Shown: positions 24,030 to 37,096, numbered from the stretch's first letter. The stretch: 64,000 nt of DNA from Dastarcus helophoroides (GCA_028583605.1 CM053326.1:34752931-34816930); one strand, 5' to 3'. Numbers and translations: made by a program. The notes: generated from the letters alone by a model not told the origin.

Positions 24030-24290
24030 AAAAGTTTGACTATTAGGGAGTCATCAGACTCGTCATCTGATGCTATTTCTGGAAATAACACAGAATTGTC
24101 TGACGAAGTAGCAACGAGAAATGAGACTGCATCCACTACTGAGGAATACGATGTAGTAAGGATGAAAAAAGAATTGGTACATTGCTTAATGTGTAAGTTG
24201 TGGGTTCACGCTGCTTGTAGTGGTTATGAATCCGGTGTGTATATTTGTCATTACTGCAAAAATAATAATTAACAATAGTAAACTGTAAGT
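24030..24290 (+). pseudogene. PHD-finger tail of a second pogo-like transposase
   Basis: A 78-codon frame, acidic and Ser-rich at first (RESSDSSSDAISGNNTELSD), ends in HCLMCKLWVHAACSGYESGV followed by YICHYCK. The Cys/His spacing fits the last half of a PHD finger like those at the C-terminus of some insect pogo-like transposases, and parallels the tail at 19415-19500. The upstream part of the element is not visible because the jockey-like copy ends immediately beside it. Likely a decayed element. Confidence 0.55.
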
Positions 24291-24299
24291 TGAAATTAA

Positions 24300-26040
24300 A
24301 ACTGAGCTGTGATTGTAGTGCCTCACATCATAATAGTTTTATTATTGTAGTCAATTTTGCTAAAAGAATATTGATTAGCCTAAAGACTGTAGAACTGTTG
24401 CAAAGAGAATAGATTTGTTAGTTTCTAAGAAAAAATTTAAGCAATTTTCAAAGAAAAAAGATGAATATAATTTGGAATACTGTATTCCAAATTTCCTGAA
24501 CCTTAGGTCAAATGGGGCTTTTGAAATTTTTTCGTTTGGTAGGTATTTTGAAAAGGTTTCTTGTCTTGTTTCATTCGATTGTTTGTATTACTAAAGAATA
24601 ATAACTCTTCAATAATTTGATGCATTTTTATTAGGCTAACCCATTCTCTTCGCTACTCATTCCCAAAAAACAAATTGGTATTTTAAATATGCTGCAGTTC
24701 CTCTAGTTTTTAACAAAAAAATATTTCATAGAAAAATAGGTGCTTGCATTCCAAGGCTTTTTAATCCATATTAATTTTCATCAAATAAAAAGTCTCATTT
24801 ATCCAAAGGAAACAATAAAGATAAAATTTGTCTTTTACATTATTTCATTTAGATGAATATTTTCGAAGTTAGCAGAGGTTTATTCACTTGTACGCAACGA
24901 GTAATTGCGTTTGGAATCGAACATTTTAGTACATCCGATACGATCCCGTAAACTCTGTTAGTCATTGACTCATTACGAATTCCGAATGATGCTTTTTACC
25001 TGAGACATTATCAAGACAGCCACCGGTTCTATAAATATTGCGATTGTTTTGTAGAAAAAAGTGTGTATTTGAAAACAGACATTTTTTTTACATTTTTCAA
25101 GCATAATTCAGGAAAATTTGAATAAAATCGTTGATAAAACCGAAAGTGCACACCACGGGAATTGGTTTTAAAATTTACAGTTAAATTATAGCTAAAAAGT
25201 AGATAGTTCATCTTCAAGCTCAACACCGAAATCTAATCTTGTCTCCACCTTATTCCACATGCGTTTCACAAACAAATGTCCCTCATCACATTGCAATTCC
25301 CATATGACAAATTAGAACGGTTGTAAATAAAACTGTTTTGTGCAGTAATAGGCATCGTATTTAGTGAACTTACCATAAGGATTTAAATACAAAGTTGGCA
25401 GCCAAAGGCCAGTGCGTAATTTGTGCATATTCTATTTCCATGACAATTATTCCATAGTACATTTCATATATTTCAGTTCGATATCTTACATTCGTGATTG
25501 TGTAGTTTTCAGCTATCTCACATTAAATATCAGCAATGTTATTATTCTTGGGTGATGGCAGTTCTGAAATAAATAAACATGACGTGTCATCTTTGACACA
25601 CTTGTCATTAATTGCGTCGTCATTTGAACAAAGAGCACAAAACATTTTCTATGAAATTAAAAGAAAAAACTATTTCTCCAAAATGAAAGTAAATTACGTC
25701 TTTCCCTTTTACGCTGTACTTAAGGTGAACTTAACCTATTATATGTATAAAACTATAAGAACCTGAAAAAAGTTTTATTTTTCTCTAATAAACTATGTTT
25801 TTCATTAGTGAAATTTAAGCTATTTAACCGTTTTTAATATCAATAGGGTTCTAGTCTGAGTATTCCGGGTTGACAGAAAGAGAAATGGCAAAAATCGGTT
25901 AAAAATTGCGACCTATAACGTAATAACAGACATTTACACAGATTGACAGTCGTTTTTCAATGAATTTTGGAGTTAATTAACTGCAATTCAAAAATGTAGC
26001 AAATGATCATCTTCTAGGAAAAGATCTCGTCTATCCAAAA
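24300..26040. other. AT-rich region without a supported gene
   Basis: Contains a short segment (about 25110-25270) similar to 30905-31080, sharing AAAATCGTTGATAAAACC and AAAGTGCACACCA. The 76-codon frame at 25536-25766 has no motif that I recognise. No splice signals or domains were found. Confidence 0.35.
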
Positions 26041-26046
26041 AGCTAT

Positions 26047-28656
26047 CGTACCATGGGCGTAGGCAAGATTTCCTTCAAGGGGGGGGGCAGCAATCATTCT
26101 GAAAAAATTCATGAGCAAAAAAACCTTCCGGCAGAGTAATGTATATTTTCACTTAAAAATTTCACGAAAGGGGCAGATCGTATTTCCAGATTTAAGTCGA
26201 AATTTCGAAAAGCCAAACTTTAAGGAAAACCCTTTCGGAGAATTTCAAGAAATATCGAAATTTCGAAAAAAGTGTAAATGTCAAAAAAAGGACAAAATTT
26301 CCAAAAGGCACTTTTTGTGAAAAAAGAACAAGTCGAATTTGGGTAAAAAATGTGCAACCTTCAAAATTATTTTTCTCACAATTTTTACTTTATTTAAATT
26401 TTGTCATATTCTTTAAATTTATAAGAAATATTTTTCTCAAGATTTCCTAAATATTTTTAGATGTCTAGTTTTTTTTTAAATTTTGATCCAGCTTTAAAAA
26501 ATAAACGAATTCTATAAAAAGTAGAAATCTTCAGAAAAAATTCAATTTTAAAGGTAAATGTCCAAAAACAGAAAATATCGAATTTTGAGATAAAAGTCAA
26601 AATTTGGAGTCTAAGATATTTTAAACAAGTTGAAATTACAAGGAATCTAATTTAAGAAATAAATTTAGAGAAAACAGTTAATTAGAAAAAATCATTACGA
26701 AAAAAATTCAAGATTTTTAAATAATACGTTGCAATTTTGAGAAAAACATCGAACTTTCTAAAAAGTATTTCAACTTTTCACTAGAAAGTTTAATTTTAGA
26801 AGGAAAATTAAAATTTTGGGAATAAAGTAGTATTTTCGAAAAGAGAATTTCGAAACAAGAATTTCGAAAAAATAAATTTTTGGAAAATTTGGAATTTTCA
26901 ATAAACCATATTAAAAATAAAAACCTAATTTATCTATAAAACTCGAGAAATGTCTAAATTTCGAAACATTTTCAAAGGTCTAATTCTGCCAAGAGACGTA
27001 ATTTTCAGAAATATTCGAATTTTGAGAAAGAAGAATAGCAATTTGCAAAAACATTGCTCTCAAAATGTAATATTCAGTAAAGACCTTGAATTTATAAGAA
27101 ATCTTTTTCTCGAAATTCCCAAAAATATTTTTCTTAACATTTTTATTAACATTCCGTCCTAATTTGTTGAAAAAAATAAATATTCAGAAAAAATGGGCGT
27201 TTTGCAATAAATAAACGATTTTTGAAACAAAAGGCCAAAAAGGAGGCTTCTGCAAATAAGATCGAAATTTCGAAATAGGACAAATTTTAAGGAAAAGGCA
27301 AATTTTAGGAAAAACAACTATTTTAAGGTAGCAAAGTCAAAATTTTGTGAAAAAAAAAACCGAATTTACCAGAATAAAGGTGAAATTTCTAGAAGTATTA
27401 AATATCGGATGTTGAGATAGAAATGAAAATTTTGTAAAAAGGGTAAACTTTGAGAAACCAGTCAAAATTTCTAAAAAATCAAATTCTGAAGGATCGAAAT
27501 TTTCATGAAAAGCTAAATGTTGTTCGGAATCTGGAAAAAAAAAGCGAAATCTCGAAAAAAACTTTAAAAGGGAAATTCAAAATTTTCCAGGGAAAGTCTA
27601 ATATTATCGAAATTAAAAAGTAATCAAAATCTCGAGAAAAAAAACGAAATTACTAGAAAATGGTCGAAACTTTGCGAAAAAGATCTAAATTTGTAGAAAA
27701 AGCGTTTTATCTTAATAAAAATCCAAAATTATTCAGAAAAAGTCTAATATTATCAAAATTTAGAAAAGCAAAGTAAATTTTAGGAAAAAAGGTCGAAATT
27801 TTAAAAGGCTAGTTAAAACTTTGAAAAAAAATATCGAAATTACGAGAAAATCATCGAAAATTCGGGAAAAAGATTTAAATTTTGAGAAAAGACATTTTAT
27901 CTTAGCGCAAATTCGAAATTTCTCAGAAACTCAGATTTTATCGAAATTTAGAAAAAAGCAAATTTTAGGAAAAAATCGGAATTTTAAGAAAAAAAATCAA
28001 AATTTCTTGGGTGAATATTCATTTTCTCTTGACTGCTCGAGTCAGAGAAACGCAGGCGCCCTAATCTGGGCTCAATGTGGCGTCAGAAAATGTCCAATAC
28101 ATACAGGTCAAAATTTTGACAAACAAGTTGAAATTTCTGGAAATTTGGATTAAAAAATTTGAAATTGAGAAAGAACATTTTTTCGTAATTTATGTACTTT
28201 CAAACAAATTTTAAATTTCCAAAAAATATACTTTTTCATCAGAATATCGACCAGATTACGAGGAAAGGGCAAATTTTAATAAACGAGCTAAAATTTTAAA
28301 AAATCGAAGTTTTCAAAAAAAGTCGAATTTCGAGAAATGGCGAAATTTCAGAAAAAACGACGAACTTTTAAATGAAAATTCGAAATTTCGTCATGTTTGA
28401 TAAAAGATGTCGAATTTTATGAATAGTTGCGAAATTTTAGAAGAAAAAGACGAATATTGTAAAAAATATGAAATTTGAAAAAAAAAATCGAAATTTCAGA
28501 AATATTCTTTTAAGGAAAGGATGCATTCTGAAGAAGAAAACAAAGTTTTTGGAAACAGTCCCCTAGTGGAATGCACATAAATTTTCCATTTGCTGCATGA
28601 ACCAGGGGGGGCGATCCCCACCCTGCCCTATTCTAATTACGCCTATGTTTCGTACA
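26047..28656. repeat. 2.5-kb AAATTTCGA-type array, purine-rich strand, with inverted outer ends
   Basis: Between about 26100 and 28560 the plus strand is made of purine-rich degenerate units such as GTCGAAATTTTAAAAGG and AAATTTCGAGAAAATG-like words. The outer ends show a weak inverted relation: CATGGGCGTAGGCAAGA on the left and, reversed, CATAGGCGTAATTAGA on the right, each followed inward by a run of Gs. That arrangement suggests that the array is the core of one transposable unit. Open frames inside (26111, 26950, 27821) are compositional artefacts. Confidence 0.65.
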
Positions 28657-29765
28657 ATTAATTGATTTGGTACAAAATTACACGATATATAATCATTTTT
28701 ATGGCGAAAAGTCGTATTTTTAGGCATTTCCCGATAACAGAGCGCGACCGTTGGTCGTGGTATACAATTCATACATAAGCAAAAATTAGTTAATTTGACT
28801 GGTCTATTGATTGTTCATTCTAGTAATGGAACTGGAATCCTAATTGAGCCAGAATCGCCCTTGGCTGATTTCTTGGGTTAACCATCACTCGTATCTTGAC
28901 TAAAAAAATAACAGTCATCATCTCATTATAGTAATTTTTTAATTTCCTTCAAAATATGGGCACATCAATGGAGTTCTTTTACCTTGCCTTAAATGTTCAC
29001 TACTCATTTTGCCAAAATTGTTTGGAATCCACGGTTTATCAAATCTTTGACTTTCAAGTTAAAGTAAGGGAAATAAGCATTTGTCATAAATTTAGATACC
29101 GCTTTTCGAAACATTTTAACGCCCCCCAAGGTAACAAAAAATGCAAGGTCGTTTAAGTACTATCGCTTTGACGATGACATCTTGCTAGTCTTATTTGAAC
29201 AAACAACAAAAACAAATTAGTTAAATGGCTACTAAAAAGATATGTGAGTGGATAAAAAATGTACGTTATTTCTATTTTTATAATAATCTTCAAATTTAAA
29301 CTATAGTTATGAAAATGACCAAGGTATGACTTAAATTTAACTGCTCTAATAAATTAAAGAGCTCAATGTATCTTGGTGGTCTTAAGATCTCCTACAATGA
29401 CTGACAGTCAAGTAATTTTTTTCACTTTACCAGAGTGCATTATTTGAATTACTTCCTACTACTTAACGCAATTTTAGATGCCATTAGTAACTCCGATTAA
29501 CGGTTATTACCTATTAAGAATTCATTATTAAATATATATGATTATAATGAGCCTTTCAGATTTATTCATAGACATAATCATCATTATTAATTTATTTTAA
29601 CCACGTTCAGTGTCATAAATAGTGCTGTACAGTAAATGTGCAAGAAATGTGAATAATCTTATTAGAACCGAAGCAAAAATAAACAATTCCATTAATCCTT
29701 TAACAAAAGAAATAATTTTGCTTAAACCTAACATGTTCATCTCCATACAAAATCTCGATAAATAA
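28657..29765. other. AT-rich spacer without a recognisable gene
   Basis: Short open frames only, none with motifs. I see no repeat of note between the array and the next inverted-repeat element. Confidence 0.4.
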
Positions 29766-30488
29766 GGTAGAGGATAGGATCCGAATATGGGCTCTCATTT
29801 TGTTTCTTCTATATTGCTTAGAGGAAGGGCTAACAAATCTTGAATCTGAAAATTGGCATATTATTAATCTATAGATTTATAAACCATCCTTTGACGTTAA
29901 AACTTTTCCAATACAAAAGGAAATAATAATATGAAATTAAAACTGAACTGTTGGCATTTTTTAACTTAGGGTCAGAGTAAAAGAGAACACAATAATGGTA
30001 ATTTAAAATGTTAAAATAAACTTTCACGGGAATTTAAATTGGATTTAAGAAAATTCCTTTTTCTTTTTTTTTTTTTTGAACGCAGTGGCCAAATATTAAA
30101 TGGCGAAACCAATTTTTCAGCCTTTTTAAATTTTGGGGCTTTGAGAAGATCCATTTTCTCTAATATTTTTTAGTGACACTTTTAGCACACTTCCTGGCAT
30201 TGCTAATCCAAAATAAGTACAAAATTTAAATATTGGTGGGCCATGGATCCATTAATACCAAATATGTTATTTAAAACTTACCAAAAAAAAAGTATTTAAA
30301 TTTTCAAAAATACAACTTTTGATATAAAATACTAACAATACAAAAGAAAAACCGAATGTGGTATCGAATATTTTTAGCCTTCAGTTAAACATGTTTTAAG
30401 CATTTGCTCAAAGATGTCACTCGGTAAACTAGCATTATTTGATGGGGACCAATATTAAATGCAGGATCCATATTCGGACCTTTTTCTC
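29766..30488. mobile_element. Non-autonomous DNA element with inverted ends
   Basis: The left end AGGATAGGATCCGAATATGG and the right end, reversed, AAAAAGGTCCGAATATGGAT form terminal inverted repeats, and TA occurs at both outer borders. Motif variants GGGCCATGGATCC and ATATTAAATG recur inside. About 720 bp and without coding capacity. It resembles in plan the elements at 12803 and 55023 but is a different family. Confidence 0.6.
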
Positions 30489-30889
30489 TATTTAAAATTA
30501 ATATTCATTTTGTAAATTAATTCTATAATGTGAATCTCTCTATCTTAATTAAAGACATGATTGCTCTCAGTTCGATTATTAAATTATTATCTATCTTCGA
30601 TACTCATATTGATGTCAACATCACACATACCTAATCATCACTGCTAAAATTGGTTTATGCCTCTGAGAATTACCGATTAAACAGATCGCACCTCAACTCT
30701 CGAAGGGTTATTTTGTCGGTTCTAGCGACCCCTGAGAGATGAGCGTGAATGCCAGCTAAAGCTTTTATTAATGTATACAAAATGTTTTCAACGTAGGGCA
30801 ACCTTTCAATAAAACCAAGTTGAATCAATTCAAAATCTCATGGTAATTAAATTTGTTGTGCTTATGAACATTATTTAATATTTCAGCTC

Positions 30890-31330
30890 TGGCCAAATCA
30901 TTCCTTAAAAATAAAATCGTTGGTAAAACCAAAAGTGCACACCATGTTAGTTGATTTTATAGCTTAAACTTGATCTTTGATTTTTTTCTCGCAATTTCAA
31001 ATTTAAGCTCGCAGTGTTTACTTCCAAGTTTTAAATGTATGAAAAAAATATGTTGGTCTTCAAACTCAACATATATGTTTTTCTTTTGGGATCTCATGAT
31101 CAAAATGACACATTTTTTTATGTTAGTGGAAAAAAGACTTTCATCTTCTGCAAATCGCATTTTTCTTTTTAAGGCGAACATGTTCAAATGTAGTGTGGCC
31201 CATTGAGTGATTTTTGTGTCAAAATTTGTCCCCCTTATAAACAAAGCCGATCAGAATTTTTTCAACAAAGCAGTTATGCCTTAAGGTACGTTTTCGATGG
31301 ACCACACTGCATTCAAAATGTACGCAAAGT
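30890..31330. repeat. Dispersed repeat, related to 25.1 kb and 38.4 kb
   Basis: Begins near AAAATCGTTGGTAAAACC, shared with 25126, and ends with ACGTTTTCGATGGACCACAC, whose reverse complement is at 38375. The segment around 31196-31240 is also similar in reverse to 38466-38510. Probably a non-autonomous DNA element. Overlapping open frames on both strands are not convincing genes. Confidence 0.5.
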
Positions 31331-31435
31331 TGAGGAGGCCCGCTACTTATATAATACATGTTATTGTAGAGTACGTATTTATTATATAATAAAATAATAC
31401 AGTAATTTAATTGCAAACATTATCAAATATCACAG

Positions 31436-32011
31436 TTAAGGACAATCCCTTTCTAAAATGCATCTCATATTAAAATCATCTAAGACATAGGGAGGCCTGC
31501 AAAAGCATCCTGGTTGGCATCTTTCAACACATGGTTCTGGATAATTGAATCTGTTCGAGCAGGTTTTGGGGCAAACTTCACCACAATCCCTCCATAGAAA
31601 GTTGGGTTTACTACATCTTTCTAGAATAAGGAAACAAGAAGTGATCATATTAACTAAAAGCTGAGGACTAGTCTCTGCTGAGGACCAAATACTCACTAGG
31701 ACATTCGGATCTTCTAACGCATCTTCTGTCTGATTCAGACCTAAATATAAATCCGTCTGCACAAACACACCCCGCACTGCATGTAAACGAGTTAATGTAG
31801 CATGGTGGATTTTGAAACTGGCAAGTTGCTGGACAGTTTGGTATACATGTTGAGAATACCATGTTTGGAGGACATCTTCCTTGTGCCGATGTACTAATGA
31901 TGTCTATGAAATTATGATGAAAATGATGAGGTGTTAGTTTGTAACTGTGGTTTACTTACATATATTTACAACAAGGTAAAAAAATCCAAGTAGAGTTGTA
32001 CAACTAAACAT
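31436..32011 (-). CDS. TIL gene C: secreted two-domain trypsin-inhibitor-like protein
   Basis: The most compact gene of the cluster: exon 1 32011-31960 (signal peptide MFSCTTLLGFFYLVVNI), exon 2 31903-31697, exon 3 31620-31436. Introns are 56 and 76 bp with donors GTAAGT and GTGAGT and acceptors TTTCATAG and TATTCTAG. The coding sum is 444 nt, 147 residues. Each TIL domain has ten cysteines: FSTCIPNCPATCQF and GCVCADGFIF in domain 1; WRDCGEVCPKTC, QPGCFCRPPYVLDD and ERDCP in domain 2. The reactive segments between Cys5 and Cys6 are YINSFT and VER; an Arg in the second would suit trypsin-like targets, which is inference. AATAAA on the minus strand lies about 55 bases after the stop. Sister of gene A. 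Confidence 0.92.
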
Positions 32012-32049
32012 TTTGTTAGTTAGTCGTTCAAAAATATTGATGTTCATTT

Positions 32050-32057
32050 ATTTTATA
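32050..32057 (-). promoter_or_regulatory. TATA box of TIL gene C
   Basis: CTATAAAATAAATG on the minus strand lies about 40-45 bases before the ATG at 32011, leaving a very short 5' untranslated region. It matches the box upstream of gene A (TATAAAATAAA). Confidence 0.65.
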
Positions 32058-32312
32058 GAGATTTTGCCCCAGTTATATTTATATTATGATAAATATTTAC
32101 TATTTGCAGTGGATTACTTTTTTCTTCTACAAATACACGAAGTGTCTATAAACGTTCAAAATATTGATACTCAATTCGCAAAATATTTTTTTCTTTTATT
32201 TGGAGATTATCGTGCTTTAACCTTTTCTCGAAATGAATATGTGTATGTGAAATGTTAATATATTTACAAATGATTGTACTGAATTTGTTGAATTATTATT
32301 CATTCGTTAATT

Positions 32313-32704
32313 GAAATACAAATCTTGTTCCCTGAAACCAACAAAGATTAAAAAACACAACAAAGGTTGCTCCAACGCGTTTCGATAACCAAGCTATCAT
32401 CTTTAAAGAGATAGTATCTCTCTGAAGGTAACCAAGGACCAGTCCGTTGCACCAAAAAAAAAAACATTCGTTAACTGATATTATTTGTTAAGTTTTTTTT
32501 ATGGAACGTACTGGTCCTTGGTTATCTTCAAAAATTGAATACAAATCTTGTCTCTTGAAACCAAGAAAGATTAAAGGTTGCTCTAACCCGTTTCGTCTTC
32601 ATAGCTTTCATCTTCGATAGCTTGGCTGTCGAAACGCCTTACAGTAACCCTTGTTGTGTTTTATAATCTTTCTTGGTTTCAGGGAAAAAGATTTGTATTT
32701 AATT
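32313..32704. repeat. Foldback element with Penelope-like terminal words
   Basis: The outer arms 32313-32395 and about 32615-32704 are imperfect reverse complements (GAAATACAAATCTTG and the reversed match near 32690), and an inner pair GGTAACCAAGGACCAGT / ACTGGTCCTTGGTTATC lies inside. A third, direct copy of the arm starts near 32525. The words CAACGCGTTTCGATAACC and TAGCTTGGCTGTCGAAACG recall the terminal repeats of Penelope-like elements. No complete hammerhead core was found. Confidence 0.6.
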
Positions 32705-32705
32705 T

Positions 32706-32930
32706 TTGTTAAGTTTAACATGCATAAACGCATTTCACGGGAAGGGTACTCCTGCTTAATAAATAAGAAAAAGAATATGCAACCCTTAACACAAGAAAGT
32801 ACCTCACTATTAATGACTTTTATGGCTTTAGTTATAACCTTGAGCCTCAACTAGCATATAGCAAAAATGTTCCTCGTAAGAACAGGCTAAAGTTAAACAA
32901 GTCAGTCAGTTCAATTTAGATCTTTAAGGA
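32706..32930 (+). other. Diverged second copy of the 12.57-kb segment
   Basis: GTTTAACATGCATAAACGCA matches GTTTAACATACCTAAACGCA at 12567, and AAAAATGTTCCTCGT is shared exactly near 32863 and 12729. One frame reads LLMTFMALVITLSLN and then stops; the tail frame reads YSKNVPRKNRLKL. The frames no longer connect, so this copy is broken or is spliced differently. Confidence 0.35.
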
Positions 32931-33059
32931 CATTACTATGCAACTCGCAATACAAAAAAGTTCTCTCACCACTAATAAGCTTTCTGACTTTCGAATCGGT
33001 TTCTTCTGATGGTTGCTCAGTAACTGACTAAACTATCGAAATAGCGTATTTTGAGATCT

Positions 33060-36000
33060 GAAATTGCGACGAATTTATAAAAAAACGTTTTGAAAAAACT
33101 AGAAATAGAAAAAACTAGCGAAATTTATATGTATGATGGTTTTAAAAGCCATAAAATCATTAAATAAATTGAAATTTCGAGAAAAATATTGAAATTTTTA
33201 CAAAAATTTCATTTTAAGGTAAAATTGCTATTTTAGATCGTAAAGTCGTTGAAATTTCAAGCTTACTTCCCCAACATTATCAATTTCTTCTCGAAATTTC
33301 GAATGCCCTCTAGAAGAACTGTTACATAGAAATTTAGAGTCTTGTCCAGATTTTTTCAAATTTTGATTTTTTTCGTAAAATTTCGACTTTTCCAAAAGTT
33401 CTACTGTTTTCACTCTTTAATATAAAAAGCAAAAATGTTGACAAAAAAGTCAATATTTTGAGAGAATTTGAAAAAAGTCGATACGTCTATAAAGAATTTT
33501 TTAGGAAAAGTCTAAATTTCGATAAAAAGGTCTAGGCAAGATTATACAATATTTTTTAGACAAGTCACTGTCATAAAAAAATTATCTATTTCCAAGGAAA
33601 AGATGCATTAATAAAATACCGAAATTTTGAGAAAAACTATGAAATTTCTAGATGTTTGACGTTCGTGAAGGAAGTTGAAATTTCGATAACCAGAGGAAAT
33701 TTTTTAGTTTTTTGAAAAATAAGGTTTTTTTGAGAAAAATCAGATTTTTCAGTAAATTATTGAAATTTAAATCATTTGCTGAAATTTCAATTTTTTATCG
33801 CAATTTCGGGTTCTCATCTAAAAAATTGTTTTATAGAAATTTGGAGCTTATTTTAGAATTGTTTTTAAAATATTTAATTTTTGCCGCAAGATTTTGACTT
33901 TTTTTTGAAATTTCACCTAATGAATATTTATCATTTTTCTAAAATAATATTGGCGCGATCAAACTTTCCACAAAAATGGATAAAAGTAATAAAAAACGAA
34001 TTTTAAAATTAAAAAAACTTACTTGATGCTATTCTTAACACTATTAAAAATTGAATTAATTTTATAAATGTTATCTGATTTTTCTTTAGATTAAAGTCGA
34101 TGGTTCTAATTATTTCGTTATTTCGATCTTTTTCACATTTCGACTTTTGTTAATTTCAAATTCTTTTGCAAGTTTATGTTTTCTCTAATCTTGTTTGAGA
34201 AATCGATGTTTCCAGGAAAGTAAACATTTTCAGAAAAAATTCGTAATTTTAAGAAAGAACTCGCCATTTAAATAAACCCCCGAGGTTAATGTATATTTTG
34301 TAAGTCGAAAGTTCGTAAAAGAAGTTAAAATTTTGAGAAAAATCGAAATGGAAACTGTTTTCAGGAAAAAATTCAAATTTTAATAAAAAAATTGTTTTTA
34401 GAGAAATGTCCAAAGTTTCAGAAATCTGTTAGCTCGAAATTTTTTTGGGTTTGGCTTTTAAATGTTGAAGTTTCCCTTCGATGTACGTCTGTAATTTCAA
34501 TTTTTTCATAATATCATTTTACAAATTTTGGCTTTTTTAAAAATTTCGACATTTTTAAAATTCCTTTACTTTTTAAATTCCATAAGTTGCAAGTTTCTAA
34601 AAATTTCACTTTTTGATAAAAACTTTCCAATTTTATTTTGAAAATTTCGGAGTTTTTTTAATTGTCGATTATTTGTTTTTTTTTGAAAAATTTGACCTAC
34701 CTCAAAAGGTAAACTTTTTGAAAATTCAGATTTTTTGAAATCAAAAAATTCTTTTAAAATTTCACTTATTTTGAAAGCTTAGCTATTTTTCAAAATTTCG
34801 AACTTTTTTTTAAAAATCCTGACTTTCAAAATAACATTTTTTTAAATTCAATTAGAGAGACTTTCCAAAGTTTTTGTTTTTTTTTCGGAAATTATGCTTT
34901 TTAATAAAAAAAAGTTATTTTTTTTTAAATTTCAGCACTTTACAAATTTTCCAATTTTTTTGAAAATTTTGACTTTTTTAATTTTCGATATTATTTCAAA
35001 ACTTTTGACTATTTTTCATAATCTTGACCTTTTTTAAAAATCTTTACTTTGCTCAATATACAATTTATTTTTAAAATTTCAGGAATTTCGCCTTTTTCTA
35101 ATTTTCTATTCTTTCAAATCTCTTCCAAAATTTTATTTTCATATTTTTTACTATTTTTTAACTCTTTATAAAATATCGAATTTTTCAGAATTTCCACATT
35201 TTTGGAAACATTTATTGAAAATATTTTTTATCAAATTATCGATGTTTTTTAAAATTTCGACTATCAAAATTTTAATTTAAAATCCCTCTGTAAAAATTTT
35301 AACTTTTTCGAAAATTTGAAATTCTTTTGACAAAATTTTTAATACTCGATATTTTCTCAAAACATCGCTTCCTTTTAAATTTCGAATTTGATAACGTTTA
35401 GCATTATTACAAAATTTTGCCTGACTTTTTTAAAAAGGTTTTATCAAAATTTTGATTTTGCGAATTTTTGAAAAACCAAAGTTTATTTGAGAATTTTATA
35501 AAAATTTCAACATTTTTGAAAATTTAGTGTTTTTATAAAATTGCGAAAGTTTCTCAAAATTTTCACCTCTTTTTCAAAATTTAGCAATTTTTAAAATTCA
35601 TTCATTTTTGAAAATTCCAAAATTTTGTATTAAACTAAATTTAACATCAATTTAGAAAAAACTGTCTTAGAAACTTTGAGTCTAAAGGTAAAATTTCGAG
35701 TTTTTTCTCGAAATTTCGTTTTTACCTCGAAATATGGATTTTTTTCTCGAAGTTCTACGATTAAAGTCAAAATTTCGAGTTTAATCTCAAAATTTCAACT
35801 TCAATCTCGAAATTTCAACTTTTTTTCGAAATTTCGACTTTAATGTAGTTTCTACTTAAACCTAGAAAATCTTTTGATAAAGAAGTAAAAATTTTTAGAA
35901 TATTGTTTATCTGGAAATTTTTAAAAATATTTATTAAGAATTTTGTATTTTTGCCAAGACAAAAATTCAAATTTTAACTTGTTTCTTTGTTTGTTTGTTT

Positions 36001-36565
36001 CTTGATGACGTTTATCTCAATGGTGAATATTTTCTGATGTCACAGTGGGGCAGGGGGAGCTTGGTTTTCACTTAGGGAATCGTTAAAAAATAAAGAAAAA
36101 ATATCATTTTTTGAAATTACGACTTTTTATCCTGAAATTTTCCTCAATATTTGGCCCTTTCCTCGAAATTTTTATTTTATTTTTTTTCAAACTGGTTTGC
36201 GTTTTCAAAACTTTCGATTTTTACGTCGAAAATCGCCTTTTTCTCTGAAATTAGGGTACTTTCAAATTTTTAACTTTGACATTATTCCAAAACTATTGTT
36301 TTTTTTTACTATAATTGATCTTTTTCAAATTATTTTAAACTCAAAATTCTACTGTTTTCTCTCAAAATTTAACAGTATTAAAAATTTGAATATTTATAGA
36401 AAGTTCGGCAGTTTGCTCGAAATTTTGACTGTCCAGAAATTTTAACCTGTTTTTCAAAATTCGTCTTATCCTCGAAGTTTCAAATTGTGCTAAAGTTTTT
36501 AAAAAAGGATAGAAATTTTGGGAATAATATTTTTACGAAATTTAGTGAAAAATATTTTTTTGTAA
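33060..36565. repeat. 3.5-kb AAATTTCGA-type degenerate array
   Basis: Continuous A/T-rich sequence with TTTCGA/TCGAAA words; purine-rich at first (about 33060-33900), then mostly pyrimidine-rich on the plus strand (TTTGAAAATTTCGACTTTTT-like units) to 36565. At 35690-35840 the word CTCGAAATTTC recurs several times at about 30-base intervals. A G-rich interruption (GGGGCAGGGGGAGC) sits at 36044. The open frames inside are not genes. Confidence 0.7.
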
Positions 36566-37096
36566 ATTTCGAGATTATGTCAAATTTTAAATGAAAAGAA
36601 TAATAATTGTTAAAGATATATTTTTAGGAACTGGTTTTTTTACTCGCCAAATTCGATTTATTCTGGATTTGGAGACTTTTCTCACAAAATTCTCTAAGTC
36701 TCAGTGAAAAAGTCAACATTTGCATTAGCGAATGTTAGAAATGAATATTTGCATTTGCATTCGCATTCGCGAATGTGGAAAACGAACATTCGTTACATCC
36801 CTAAAAGATACCTAAATGCATGTCGCACCATAATTCGAGATTATGTCAAATTTTAAATAAAAATAATAATTGTCAAAGATATTATTTTAGGAATTGTATT
36901 TTTTTACTCGCCAAATTCGATTAATTCTGGATTTTGAGACTTTTCTCACAAAATTCTCTAAATCTCAGTGAAAAAGTCAACATTTGCATTAGCGAATGTT
37001 AGAAATGAATATTTGCATTTGCATTCGCATTCGCGAATGTGGAAAACGAACATTCGTTACATCCCTAAAAGATACCTAAATGCATGTCGCACCAAG
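36566..37096 (+). repeat. Tandem duplication of a 266-bp unit
   Basis: Unit 1 (36566-36831) and unit 2 (36832-37096) both begin TTCGAGATTATGTCAAATTT and end AAATGCATGTCGCACCA. They differ by only a few substitutions and small indels. Each contains GCATTTGCATTCGCATTCGC with GAATG-rich inverted words and CGTTACATCCCTAAAAG, a word typical of DNA-element ends. The second unit leads into unique sequence. Confidence 0.9.

Noticed and set aside
26111..28153. Lys/Asn/Phe-rich frames up to 110 codons
   Set aside because: Same cause: purine-rich array sequence read in its open frame.
32313..32704. Second hammerhead ribozyme in the foldback element
   Set aside because: GAAACG and a stem II-like GATAG/CTGTC are present, but the CTGANGA core is missing on both strands.
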